A stretch of 33,677 bases of DNA from Nostoc sp. FACHB-110 (GTDB lineage Bacteria > Cyanobacteriota > Cyanobacteriia > Cyanobacteriales > Nostocaceae): the NCBI RefSeq assembly GCF_014697425.1, contig NZ_JACJRU010000062.1, positions 1 through 33,677 on the forward strand. Reading direction: 5' to 3'. The number at the start of each line of letters is the position of its first letter. Position 1 is the stretch's first letter. The position numbers and the translations under genes are program-made. Positions 23,569-32,283 of the stretch are shown here, in pieces. Below the pieces are notes generated by a model. The model was not told the origin of the DNA. It made no database searches and saw nothing but the letters and a program-made list of their open reading frames with translations.

Positions 23569-26193
23569 TTACACCACGACAAAATTCACCAACTTTCCAG
23601 GCACAACAATCACCTTCTTAATCTCCTTGCCTTCCAGATGACGCTGCACCACCTCAGACTCCCGGGCGAACTTCTCCAACTCGGCCTTATCTGCTTGCGC
23701 TGGAACTTGAATATCAGCCCGCTTTTTGCCGTTAACCTGAATCACCAAAGTGATTTCATCAGCTACCAAAGCCGCCGCATCAAAGCTTGGCCAAGTTTGA
23801 GTATGAACAGAATTGTTATTACCTAATAAATGCCACAACTCTTCAGCAATGTGGGGTGCAAACGGCGCGAGTAACGCCACTAAAGTCTGAATACCTTCTG
23901 CATAAATTGGTGAATTTTTGCAGTCAGCATCAGTTAAAGAATTACTCAACTTCATCAATTCCGAAACAGCCGTATTGAATTGATATTCGTCTTCCAAATC
24001 TTCCGTAACTGCCTTAATCGCAGTGTGAATTGCCCGACGTAATTCTTTTTCTGGCTTACTCAAATTAGCCAGTTCAGCCTGCTTACGAGATACACCAGCC
24101 GCGACATAATCTGTCACCAACCGCCACACCCGATTTAAAAAGCGAAATTGTCCTTCAACATCAGCCTCATCCCACTCCAAATCTTTTTCGGGTGGTGCTT
24201 TAAATAAGATGAACATCCGCGCTGTATCTACACCATACTTCGCAATTACATCTTCCGGTGCTACACCATTGCCCTTAGATTTGGACATAGTAGCGTAAAG
24301 ACGTTGCAATGGTTCCCCTGTTTGCGGGTCACGGGGGTCAGCAGGGTTAACAAGACCAGAGGGAATCCATTTATCTTTACCGCCCTTGTTCGGATTCATA
24401 TAAGTTAAACCTTGCACCATCCCTTGAGTTAACAAACGTTCAAAGGGTTCGTCAAAATTTAACAAGCCGCGATCGCGCAATACTTTAGTAAAGAACCGCG
24501 AATATAACAAATGCAAAATTGCGTGTTCAATACCGCCTACGTACTGATTTATCGGCATCCAGTCGTTAGTTTTACCAGAGTCAAATACCTGCTGTTCATT
24601 GCGTGCGTCAGTAAACCGCAAGAAATACCACGAGGAATCTATAAAGGTATCCATCGTGTCTGTCTCGCGCTTCGCCGGAGTACCACAAGTTGGACAAGGT
24701 ACATTCACCCAGTTTTCTAACTGCGCCAACGGTGAACCACCTCGTCCAGTAAATTCAACTTCTTCTGGTAACTGTACTGGTAAATCCTTGTCGGGAACTG
24801 GCACTATCCCACAGTTTGGGCAGTGAATTACGGGGATGGGTGCGCCCCAATAACGTTGCCGAGAAATTAACCAGTCGCGCAAGCGATACTGGATGCGTTC
24901 TTTGCCAAAGCCTTTTTCTTGGGCATATTTAACTATAGCTGCCTTAGCATCTACAGAATTCAGCCCGGTAAACTGTCCAGAATTAATTAAAATTCCTGGT
25001 TCGGTATACGCTTGGTTATATTCAATCTGAACAAGTTGCGTAACTTCTTCACCCTCAGATGTCGGCGTTAAATCAAACCCAGCCACATCTTCGGGGGCAG
25101 CAATGACAAACTCAATTGGTAAATCATAAGCCTGGGCGAACTTAAAATCCCGCACATCATGGGCTGGTACACCCATAACTGCCCCAGTACCATACTCATA
25201 CAGTACATAATCAGCAATCAAAATCGGTACTTCTTCCCCTGTAAATGGGTTAATTGCTTTACCGCCTGTAGGTATGCCGCGTTTGGGTTTATCTTCCGCC
25301 GTCCGTTCCAATTCACTTTGATTGGAAACTTCTGTAATAAAAGCTGCGACAGCAGCTTGCTGTTCTTTGGTGGTGACGCGCTTGGTTAAAGGATGTTCTG
25401 GTGCTAATACTACGTAGCTAACACCATAAACTGTGTCAGGGCGAGTAGTATATACCCCGATTTTTTCATCAACACCAACTATGGGAAATTCTAAGTAAGC
25501 CCCGGAAGATTTGCCTATCCAGTTCGCCTGCATCAACTTCACCCGTTCTGGCCAACCGGGCAATTTATCTAAGTCGTTGAGTAACTCTTCGGCATAGTCG
25601 GTAATCTTTAAAAACCATTGCCGCAATAATTTACGCTCGACTTTTGCCCCACTCCGCCACGAACGCCCTTCACTATCAACTTGTTCGTTGGCCAACACAG
25701 TTTGGTCAATGGGATCCCAGTTGACTGCGGCTTCTTTTTGATAAGCTAACCCAGCTTGCAAAAATTGTAAGAAAATCCACTGAGTCCACTTGTAATAGTC
25801 TGGCGAACAGGTGGCAACTTCTGTGTCCCAATCAATACACAAACCCAAACGCTGTAACTGCTGCCGCATTTGGGCAATATTCTGATAAGTCCACTTAGCT
25901 GGCGGCACTCCTCGGTCAATAGCGGCATTTTCCGCAGGCAAACCAAAGGCATCCCAACCCATTGGATGCAGCACCCGATAACCTTGCATTCTCTTGAGGC
26001 GGGCAATTACATCAGTAATTGTGTAATTACGGACGTGACCCATGTGTAAGCTGCCCGATGGGTAGGGGAACATGGATAAGGCGTAGAATTTTGGCTTGTT
26101 GCTTTCTGTAGGGGTCTTATCTAAGCCAATATCTAACCATGTTTTTTGCCATTTTTCCTCAATTGCGGCTGCGTTGTATCGGGATTCCACCAA
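23569..26193 (-). CDS. leuS: Leucyl-tRNA synthetase
   Basis: This class I synthetase charges tRNA-Leu and edits mischarged amino acids. The 874-residue length is normal for the bacterial enzyme. The HIGH motif is PYPSGSLHMGHVRNY (HMGH at 50-53) and the KMSKS motif is TMSKSKGNG (about residue 635). The editing domain lies in the middle, with TTRPDTVYG at its start and MGVPAHDVRDFKFA inside. The Zn-like HCPNCG...CPTCG pairs and the C-terminal domain ending in VVVPGKLVNFVVV are also present. It is a single-gene unit convergent with tal. Confidence 0.97.
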   Translation of the reverse strand: MVESRYNAAAIEEKWQKTWLDIGLDKTPTESNKPKFYALSMFPYPSGSLHMGHVRNYTITDVIARLKRMQGYRVLHPMGWDAFGLPAENAAIDRGVPPAKWTYQNIAQMRQQLQRLGLCIDWDTEVATCSPDYYKWTQWIFLQFLQAGLAYQKEAAVNWDPIDQTVLANEQVDSEGRSWRSGAKVERKLLRQWFLKITDYAEELLNDLDKLPGWPERVKLMQANWIGKSSGAYLEFPIVGVDEKIGVYTTRPDTVYGVSYVVLAPEHPLTKRVTTKEQQAAVAAFITEVSNQSELERTAEDKPKRGIPTGGKAINPFTGEEVPILIADYVLYEYGTGAVMGVPAHDVRDFKFAQAYDLPIEFVIAAPEDVAGFDLTPTSEGEEVTQLVQIEYNQAYTEPGILINSGQFTGLNSVDAKAAIVKYAQEKGFGKERIQYRLRDWLISRQRYWGAPIPVIHCPNCGIVPVPDKDLPVQLPEEVEFTGRGGSPLAQLENWVNVPCPTCGTPAKRETDTMDTFIDSSWYFLRFTDARNEQQVFDSGKTNDWMPINQYVGGIEHAILHLLYSRFFTKVLRDRGLLNFDEPFERLLTQGMVQGLTYMNPNKGGKDKWIPSGLVNPADPRDPQTGEPLQRLYATMSKSKGNGVAPEDVIAKYGVDTARMFILFKAPPEKDLEWDEADVEGQFRFLNRVWRLVTDYVAAGVSRKQAELANLSKPEKELRRAIHTAIKAVTEDLEDEYQFNTAVSELMKLSNSLTDADCKNSPIYAEGIQTLVALLAPFAPHIAEELWHLLGNNNSVHTQTWPSFDAAALVADEITLVIQVNGKKRADIQVPAQADKAELEKFARESEVVQRHLEGKEIKKVIVVPGKLVNFVVV

Positions 26194-26257
26194 AAAATCT
26201 CCTACTGGACTGTTATCTTGTCTGCCTCCATATTGTAGATGATGGTAGGCAAAGGAA

Positions 26258-26353
26258 TCAGGACTTACAGAGTTAGGTTTTCCTTTGAGGTTGGGTGTAA
26301 GGGTGTCAGAACACCTACCCCCATAAACTCTTTGCTCAATGTAAGCTCTAGAA
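26258..26353. repeat. Probable decayed MITE-like element
   Basis: ATCAGGACTTAC at 26258-26269 matches the left terminal repeat of the element at 33334-33470, and the following TTGGGTGTAAGGGTGTC resembles its interior. The right end is degenerate. The small hairpin GGTGT-CAGA-ACACC lies inside. The gap between leuS and the next gene otherwise shows nothing. Confidence 0.35.
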
Positions 26354-26374
26354 ATAAATTAGGTAAAACAGGGG

Positions 26375-26830
26375 ATGACTGAATCAAAAACAAAATTTTC
26401 TCAACCGCTACGGGTGTTTGTTTATGGTACGCTCAAACCCGGTGAAGCAAATTATCAAAAATATTGTGCAGGTAAAGTCATCAATGCTAAAAGGGCAGTC
26501 ACACTAGGCAAGCTGTTTGCTTTGCCAATGGGCTACCCAGCAATGACACTTGGACAAAATCAAGTCCAAGGATATTTACTTTCTTTTTCTCAATCAGAGG
26601 TTTTGTCTACTTTAGACTATCTAGAAGATTACCAGCCTCTCAGACCTATTGCAGAAAATCTTTACAATCGCCAACAAGTTGAGATTTACGATTTACAGGG
26701 TAAATCTCTTGGTTGGGCTTGGGCTTATTTGATGAGTTTAGAGCGGATTGACAAATTTAATGCCACTCTCCTAGTCGATGGCTGGTGGAGTGGCTGCGGT
26801 TTAACAGCTAAGGAGGGGTATGAGTTTTAG
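26375..26830 (+). CDS. Gamma-glutamylcyclotransferase-like protein (GGCT/AIG2 family)
   Basis: The 151-residue protein has the family signature VYGTLKPGE near the N-terminus, the later YPAMTLG and GYLLSF, and the acidic catalytic region LDYLEDYQP, where the Glu acts as general acid/base in active members. Known members release 5-oxoproline from gamma-glutamyl amines or amino acids; many bacterial ones have no assigned substrate. Start at 26375 is preceded by AGGGG immediately upstream, which is rather close. It is convergent with the anti-sigma factor gene, with 22 bp between stops. Confidence 0.8.
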   Translation: MTESKTKFSQPLRVFVYGTLKPGEANYQKYCAGKVINAKRAVTLGKLFALPMGYPAMTLGQNQVQGYLLSFSQSEVLSTLDYLEDYQPLRPIAENLYNRQQVEIYDLQGKSLGWAWAYLMSLERIDKFNATLLVDGWWSGCGLTAKEGYEF

Positions 26831-26852
26831 GAATTAACCTAGCCTCTTTTGA

Positions 26853-27476
26853 TTAGTTAAGATTAGACTCAATTTTGTCGAGTTTTAGCTGTTTGAGATG
26901 AATTTGCTTTTGGGGAGTAGCTTCTGCTGCTTTGGGAATTTCGATGACAGGGTTGTTAATGGCTACCATCAGCGGTGAGGCTGTGGCAGCAGAGGTGTTT
27001 GCTGTTGGTGTAGTTTCTATTTCTGTTTGTGGTTTTTGGGCTAGCTGTGGTGTTCTAGTTTCATTGCCAGGTAGCAATCCAGATACTAAACTAATGACAC
27101 AAGCAGCAACCGCCGCACCACCAAATGTCCAAGCTAAACGAGAACGACGACGTAAACGGGTGAACACCTGTTCGGCTGTGACTTCTGGTGATTGTGCCGG
27201 GGCTGGTACTGGCATAGTCCGTAAACCTTGCCGCAGCTTTAATAATCTGGCATAAAGACATTGAACGGAAGCATCATTGGCGAGCAATTCTTCTATCTGC
27301 TTACGTTCTGTAGCTGTCACCTCGCCATCGAGGTAGGCACTTAATAACTCGAAGCGATCGCGCTTCACCATATCCATATTACCCGTTGATTCATTGCTAT
27401 GTTGATCCATTCCTGCTGACAAATCTCCAAGAGGTTGTAAATGGGAACGGTCGTGAAACGGAGAATCAGTAGTCAT
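26853..27476 (-). CDS. sapG: Anti-sigma factor of the ECF sigma factor SigG (SapG-like)
   Basis: The 207-residue protein has the anti-sigma helical pattern FELLSAYLDGEVTATERKQI (41-60) near the N-terminus, one membrane helix (113-135, LAWTFGGAAVAACVISLVSGLL) and a Pro/Thr-rich periplasmic tail. It lies directly downstream of the ECF sigma gene, as sapG does to sigG in Nostoc punctiforme. The zinc-binding HxxxCxxC of many anti-sigma domains is replaced: only C73 remains near the expected place, so it should not respond to oxidation by the zinc-release route. It probably holds the sigma factor at the membrane until envelope stress. M23, M34 and M36 are alternative starts; the first 35 residues look unstructured. 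Confidence 0.82.
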   Translation of the reverse strand: MTTDSPFHDRSHLQPLGDLSAGMDQHSNESTGNMDMVKRDRFELLSAYLDGEVTATERKQIEELLANDASVQCLYARLLKLRQGLRTMPVPAPAQSPEVTAEQVFTRLRRRSRLAWTFGGAAVAACVISLVSGLLPGNETRTPQLAQKPQTEIETTPTANTSAATASPLMVAINNPVIEIPKAAEATPQKQIHLKQLKLDKIESNLN

Positions 27477-27634
27477 TGTAACACTATTACTAATTCATAC
27501 ACGGGTAGAGGAAGCCAATAATTCTAGGAAATTCAATATTTCTTCTTCTGAGGGCAGTCGCACTGTGATTAATTCATAACTATGCTTAATCAATGCTTAA
27601 ATTTTGCCATACAGCAGTAGAAAGAGACTGTAAT

Positions 27635-28306
27635 TTAAGTATCTAGATAACCTTGCAATTGAGCTTGCAATCTAGACCTGGCTCTGGCAATTCTCGATTT
27701 CACCGTTCCCAAGGAAACCCCTGTGATTTCGGCGATTTCTTCATAAGCCATACCTTCGATTTCTCTCAAGACAATTGTAGTGCGAAACACTTCTGGTAAA
27801 TCAGCGATCGCTTCTCGCAATTGTTCATAAAATTCCCTAGTGGTCAGTTCCTCTTCTGGGCCTGGGGTGTCTCCCGCAATTTCCCAGTCCATTTCGCCGT
27901 CATCCACTGCACGGGGCGCATCTAGCGATAATGGAGCTACTACCCGCTTGCGTTTGCGTAACTCATCGTAAAACAAGTTAGTTGCAATCCGGCTTAACCA
28001 ACCCCGAAACTTAGCGGGTTCTTGTAAGCGGTTGATATTGCGATACACTCGAATCCAAACTTCTTGGGCTAAATCGGCTCTGTCTGGCCAATCTGGCGCT
28101 AGGTGGTATAACACCCGATCAACTTGGGTCTGATAGCGGCGCAGAAGTTCCGCAAATGCAGCACGATCTGGACGCAAGCCAATTTGACAGCGCAAAATCA
28201 GATCGTGGTTTGAAAGTTTGTCAACTTGCACCGATGCTTCTGGATACTTCGCATCAACCGTTGACCAGGATACAGCAATCGATTGACTCATAGATCGTAC
28301 TGGCAT
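27635..28306 (-). CDS. sigG: ECF RNA polymerase sigma factor, SigG type
   Basis: Region 2 is visible as DLAQEVWIRVYRNINRLQEPAKFRGWLSRIATNLFYDELRKRKR, and region 4 as LPEVFRTTIVLREIEGMAYEEIAEITGVSLGTVKSRIARARSRL, the classical RpoE-like ECF layout; there is no region 3. The 223-residue protein has an N-terminal extension of about 30 residues. The paired anti-sigma gene follows 158 bp downstream. In Nostoc the SigG/SapG pair responds to envelope and oxidative stress. AGGAAGG about 9 nt before 28306 supports this start; 28291 (MSQSIAVSW) is the alternative. A sigma-E-like promoter lies just upstream, suggesting autoregulation. Confidence 0.9.
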   Translation of the reverse strand: MPVRSMSQSIAVSWSTVDAKYPEASVQVDKLSNHDLILRCQIGLRPDRAAFAELLRRYQTQVDRVLYHLAPDWPDRADLAQEVWIRVYRNINRLQEPAKFRGWLSRIATNLFYDELRKRKRVVAPLSLDAPRAVDDGEMDWEIAGDTPGPEEELTTREFYEQLREAIADLPEVFRTTIVLREIEGMAYEEIAEITGVSLGTVKSRIARARSRLQAQLQGYLDT

Positions 28307-28323
28307 TAAATCATCCCTTCCTA

Positions 28324-28351
28324 TTAGACCTACTAACTGGCAGGATGTTCC
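28324..28351 (-). promoter_or_regulatory. Sigma-E-like promoter of sigG (autoregulation)
   Basis: On the minus strand GGAACAT (28351-28345) is followed after exactly 16 nt by TCTAA (28328-28324). The E. coli sigma-E consensus is GGAACTT-N16-TCTRA, so six of seven and five of five positions match. Transcription would begin near 28318, giving a very short leader before the start at 28306. Confidence 0.6.
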
Positions 28352-28980
28352 TGTGTTAGGTGACGGATTTAGGATTGGAACACTGAAGTATACAATTTAG
28401 GTGAGGTTTCTTAGTCAAAAATTCATCAGCTGCTTGATTTTTCTCAAAAACTTGCTACTTTAGCAGTGTGAAGCCAAATTTACATTTATGGCAATTTTAC
28501 GTAGAGTTGTGCATCTGATGACAACTGACTATTTACTATTGACAAAAAAAGTAATACATGCTATTTGAAAGCTTCGCTCTTTAGTCAGATGCAGTTTTTA
28601 CTGAAGAAGTCGTAAAAAATTTAAATATCAGAGTTTAAGAGTAACAGTCTTAAACTCATTTAAAGCAAGAATGTGGCAAACAAATTCTGATAATCCACAC
28701 CAGCAAGCAACTCCCAAGCCAAAATCCAAAATTTACAATCCAAAATTGTATGAGTCTGTTAACAGATCAGCATCTAAATTTTTTAGCTTCTACTTTGAAT
28801 ACGGAATTGATCTTTGAGAAGCTATTAGACTGTGTAGAGATGGTAGTTGCTTCACTAAAGGTAGAGTAAAATCTTGGTTCTGGTCATTGTGTCCAGAAAG
28901 GAGAAAGCACGCAAAAATTCATAATTATTTATTATGAGTCAGAAATTATGAATTTCTGCTGGCATCCTTTAAGAGGAATG
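28352..28980. other. Gene-poor region upstream of sigG
   Basis: This stretch is A/T-rich, with no strong gene. A 39-codon frame at 28750-28869 (+) starts MSLLTDQHLNFLASTLNTEL and reads like an amphipathic helix, reminiscent of the start of a GAF-domain protein, but it is too short to call. Near 28715-28748 there are imperfect CCAAAAT repeats. I see nothing else. Confidence 0.4.
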
Positions 28981-29130
28981 TTATTTTTCAGGTCTATTTA
29001 CCAGGATAGTGATTTTTTCTGGATGATCCTGATAAATAGCGTCTGTATTGGCTGGATTTGGTAAGCGAACGTGAAAAAAGAAATTAATGGAAAATGTGAT
29101 TGTGATTGCTAGCAATAGTTTTTCAAACAT
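28981..29130 (-). CDS. Small membrane protein (49 aa), hypothetical
   Basis: The best start is the ATG at 29130, because GGGAG lies 7 nt before it on the minus strand. The product MFEKLLLAITITFSINFFFH has one membrane helix or an uncleaved signal segment, followed by a short polar tail with PNPANTDAIYQDHPEKITIL. The longer frame up to 29304 adds Cys-rich sequence that does not look conserved. No family is recognised. It diverges from the L,D-transpeptidase gene, with a shared upstream region. Confidence 0.45.
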   Translation of the reverse strand: MFEKLLLAITITFSINFFFHVRLPNPANTDAIYQDHPEKITILVNRPEK

Positions 29131-29409
29131 GGACATTCTCCCACCCACACCATTAATGATTGATTGCTGCACTTGGAAAGTTTTAGAAAAAAGCCTGAAT
29201 TGCGGAAACCTTGGCTTGTTACTTCGCAAAAATCCGGTTTTGCACCAGAGAGTCTTTTTGCAAGAACATCCGCATAGCCTTAGTTTGCCCAGAAATATTG
29301 GCAAATTTATAAGGAAACTGATAAGTAAATGTGAATTCTTGATAATTGGATGATTGCATTCAATTATTTAGAGATTGGATCTGTCAGGGATAAACAATAG
29401 GCGATCGCA

Positions 29410-30222
29410 ATGGTAAGAAATGAATCTGTAGCGCGTATAGCAATGTTTCTCTGTTTTGGCACAGCGGTATTATCGTTAGCTGTCCATTGGCGAGTAACTA
29501 CCACGCAACAAAAGTTTGATAATTCAGCCTCCACTAGGGGCAATATTCCTCAAGGTTTAGGGGAAACAGCTTTTGGCGCGTCTACAATTGCTGGTGAACC
29601 CATCCCAGGAAAAAATCGTCAGGGAACTTCTGAGTTTAAGTCCTCTGGTATCCAGCCTGATCATAAATCGGGCACAGTGAATCAAAATGTAGCTGTAGAC
29701 ACTGATGTACCTAACAATAGGCGGTTAGTGGGGTTGGAATCAGAACAACCAGTCAATCGCAATACTAATGAAGGGAAGCCATCTTTTTTTGCTCAACTGC
29801 TCAATCAACAAAAAACCGCTAATAAACTGGGGATAAAAACGCAAGTCATAGTAGATTTAAGCGATCGCCGCACTTATGTTTATCAAGGCGATGTCGTCAT
29901 AGCTAGCTACCCAATTGCGATCGGTAAAAAGGGTTGGGAAACGCCTACGGGTAAGTTTGAAGTGATGAATATGGAACATGACCCGATTTGGCAACATCCA
30001 ATCACTGGTAAAGTTTTTCCGCCCGGAGAAGATAGCCCTTTAGGTGAGCGTTGGATTGGTTTTTGGACAGATGGACGCAATCAAATTGGTTTTCACGGCA
30101 CTCCTGATGTCCACTTATTGGGAAGTGCGATTTCTCACGGATGTTTAAGAATGCGGAATTCTGATGTTCGTTTATTATACGACCAAGTTAAAGTTGGGAC
30201 AGTGGTGACGGTACGTGATTAA
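29410..30222 (+). CDS. L,D-transpeptidase (YkuD domain)
   Basis: The enzyme makes 3-3 cross-links in peptidoglycan or anchors proteins to it, in the periplasm. Residues 8-26 form a membrane anchor (IAMFLCFGTAVLSLAV), residues about 35-140 a low-complexity linker, and about 144-270 the YkuD domain: VIVDLSDRRTYVYQGD, then GKKGWETPTGKFEV, and the active site IGFHGTPDVHLLG...ISHGCLRMRN with H229, H243, C245 and R247. All catalytic residues are present. Start at 29410 follows a HIP1 octamer; no strong ribosome-binding site is visible. It lies near other envelope genes: an M23 peptidase and the SigG/SapG system. Confidence 0.92.
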   Translation: MVRNESVARIAMFLCFGTAVLSLAVHWRVTTTQQKFDNSASTRGNIPQGLGETAFGASTIAGEPIPGKNRQGTSEFKSSGIQPDHKSGTVNQNVAVDTDVPNNRRLVGLESEQPVNRNTNEGKPSFFAQLLNQQKTANKLGIKTQVIVDLSDRRTYVYQGDVVIASYPIAIGKKGWETPTGKFEVMNMEHDPIWQHPITGKVFPPGEDSPLGERWIGFWTDGRNQIGFHGTPDVHLLGSAISHGCLRMRNSDVRLLYDQVKVGTVVTVRD

Positions 30223-30240
30223 TCAATTAATAGTCATTCA

Positions 30241-30416
30241 TTCCTTGTCCTTTGCGACAAGCCCTCCGGGTGATGCTCCTGCGTCGCTAACAGCAGTAGC
30301 TACTCTGCGAGAAGCTGCGCAAAGCGCGTCCACAAGTCGGGGAACCCGCCCAACACACTACCTCACTGCAAAGCGTCTACGGAGGAAACCTCCGCTTAGA
30401 CTTTGCGCTTTGTTAT
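30241..30416. repeat. Patch of GC-rich dispersed palindromic repeats
   Basis: The DNA between the transpeptidase and ComFB genes is made of small hairpins, including CGGG-GAA-CCCG near 30338 and the perfect CGGAGG-AAA-CCTCCG (30380-30394). It has the same style as the cluster at 5778-5990. The short + frame at 30215 across it is not convincing as a gene. Confidence 0.6.
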
Positions 30417-30448
30417 GAGTTGTCCAACAAATGACAAATAACCAAAAT

Positions 30449-30982
30449 TTATTTTTGCTCAAAGCTAGGTGCGTAGACTTGAAGTAAGGTGCTGACTTGG
30501 CGTAATACTTCATTACCAGTGGTTTTACCGACAACGGGTGTTCTGTTATCGTTGGGTTGGTTGATGTTACGACTAATCGCTTCTGTAACTTGTTGAGCAA
30601 TTAATTCTTGTAATTCTGCTTTGGCACGTTGACGTTGGTAGTTAGCACCTTCCTCGGTGGTGGCATACAAGGGTGGTAAGCGGTTGAGTGCATAGGCCGC
30701 AATGTCGCCTACATCTAAGGAACTCTCGCTAGTGGCTTCAATTTCGGCAACGCGGGCGATCGCTTCAGTTAAGACTAATTCTTCCATAACGTTAATAAAT
30801 TGTTTGCGAGGAACCGCCACTACCTCACCAGTTAATAGCGCCCCCATTAATCGATCTAGCGCCATGTACTCTTCTATGGAGAGTTCAGATGCGTTATCAC
30901 AAATGCGCCCAACTTCTGCTTCCATCGCAGGCGTGAGATAACCATCCTGGAGAGCTTGTTCTACAATTTTTTCAATACTCAT
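30449..30982 (-). CDS. ComFB-family protein (cyclic dinucleotide receptor type, CdgR-like)
   Basis: Starting at 30982 gives MSIEKIVEQALQDGYLTPAM and 177 residues; the ATGs at 30991 and 31030 are in-frame alternatives. The N-terminal half has EYMALDRLMGALLTGEV, and the ComFB core follows as RKQFINVMEELVLTEAIARV...DIAAYALNRLPPLYATTEEGANYQRQRAKAEL. The LNRLPPLY segment and the preceding helix are diagnostic. Cyanobacterial ComFB proteins bind c-di-GMP (CdgR controls cell size in Anabaena) and c-di-AMP, with effects on natural competence. The present protein has the extended N-terminal region seen in CdgR-like forms. It is followed by repeat DNA, and lies in the same direction as the M23 peptidase with its own short leader. 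Confidence 0.82.
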   Translation of the reverse strand: MSIEKIVEQALQDGYLTPAMEAEVGRICDNASELSIEEYMALDRLMGALLTGEVVAVPRKQFINVMEELVLTEAIARVAEIEATSESSLDVGDIAAYALNRLPPLYATTEEGANYQRQRAKAELQELIAQQVTEAISRNINQPNDNRTPVVGKTTGNEVLRQVSTLLQVYAPSFEQK

Positions 30983-31105
30983 AACGCTCATCTTTTTTAA
31001 GCCACCCAAGTAAGGTAGGGACGGTAACAATTCAATTTATTTTGCCCAATTATCAGTACACAATATACAAATTATGCACTTTTGCTATTAATAATGTCTT
31101 TTGTG

Positions 31106-32026
31106 TTATTCAAAGACCTTAGTTCGCCAGGGTAATGGGTCAACAGATTGTCCGTTGACATATAAGCCCCAGTGCAAATGCGGCCCTGTAGATGCACCTG
31201 TTGAACCAACTGCACCAATGATTTGACCAGCTTTGACTAAATCACCTTCTTTAACGTTGATGCGACTTAGATGCATGAATATGCTAGTCACTCCTTGACC
31301 GTGGTCAATACCAACTACATTACCGTGGACTCGGAAGCCTTGCGACTCTTTGCCTACCAATGCAACTCGCCCAGATGCGGGGGCTGTGACAGGTGAACCA
31401 TTCGCTCCGGCGTAGTCTACACCACGATGATAATAGTCATTTGCAAATTTACCATTATAGTAACGGCGCACGCCATAAATTGTGCTGATCCTAGCTTTAC
31501 TGGGTGGTAAAAATTGACCGTTCCAATATTTTTCTGGTGTTTGTAAGGCTTTAAAAGCAGCTACACGTTGAAGTTCGTATTCGGTGGCTCCATCAGCAGA
31601 TTTCCCTGGTGGCAAAGTAATACGTTGTACAGGAAATTTGCGGGGGCGCACTTTCACTGCTAAGTTTTTGACTTGCCCATCGCCAAAAATTTTGAAAGTT
31701 CTCGTTCCTGCTTTTTCTAGGGGAGTGGTGGGAATAAATGCTCGATATTTATTTGGTGCTATGGCAAAGGCTGGGTAGGTTTTTTCACCAACAGTGATTT
31801 TTGGTTGGTTGGCATTATCTTGACTATCTATGTCAATCACGACGGATAGGGTGTCTCCTAACTGAGGGTTACTGGGCGATAGCTGGACTTGCAATGCTTC
31901 TACAGGCAATGCCAAAGTTGCGGGTAAAAATGTCAGTATACCCAAGCATAAATTTCTGGCACGGTGATGAATTTGCCAATTTTGAGACTTAAGAGCGCGA
32001 TTCTCGATAGTCATAGAACTGATCAA
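31106..32026 (-). CDS. M23 (LytM-type) peptidase, secreted
   Basis: The 306-residue protein has an N-terminal hydrophobic signal (about 26-42, LCLGILTFLPATLALPVEAL), a beta-rich middle domain (about 45-130) and a C-terminal M23 domain. The zinc and active-site residues are all present: YHRGVDYAG with H200 and D204, MHLSR with H252, and PHLHWGLY with H283/H285. It should cut peptidoglycan cross-links in the periplasm or be a strongly catalytic-like NlpD/EnvC relative. M5 (MTIENRALK) is an alternative start. Transcription seems independent of the AEC gene 257 bp upstream. Confidence 0.92.
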   Translation of the reverse strand: MISSMTIENRALKSQNWQIHHRARNLCLGILTFLPATLALPVEALQVQLSPSNPQLGDTLSVVIDIDSQDNANQPKITVGEKTYPAFAIAPNKYRAFIPTTPLEKAGTRTFKIFGDGQVKNLAVKVRPRKFPVQRITLPPGKSADGATEYELQRVAAFKALQTPEKYWNGQFLPPSKARISTIYGVRRYYNGKFANDYYHRGVDYAGANGSPVTAPASGRVALVGKESQGFRVHGNVVGIDHGQGVTSIFMHLSRINVKEGDLVKAGQIIGAVGSTGASTGPHLHWGLYVNGQSVDPLPWRTKVFE

Positions 32027-32283
32027 ACTTTCCTTACTTCTGGTGACAAACAGACTAGATCATAGGCTCTAGGGTTTCTTAACCACAGCAGATAATTTTA
32101 GACACCATAATATTATGATATTTGACGGTTTGAGTAGATATTTTCGGAAATAATCTATACTTATTTCTGGGCGATCGCTAATCATTGTCATTAACGTAAT
32201 ATATATAGTTACCTAATTTTAAAGCTAGTTATTAAATGCGTTTTAGATGTTTATTAATACATTATCATGCGTCTATATTCAAA

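Noticed and set aside
28307..28980. tRNA or other structured RNA upstream of sigG
   Set aside because: No cloverleaf, T-loop GTTCRA box or conserved RNA motif could be found by eye.
30215..30418. 67-codon frame after the L,D-transpeptidase gene
   Set aside because: It is composed of dispersed GC-rich hairpin repeats.
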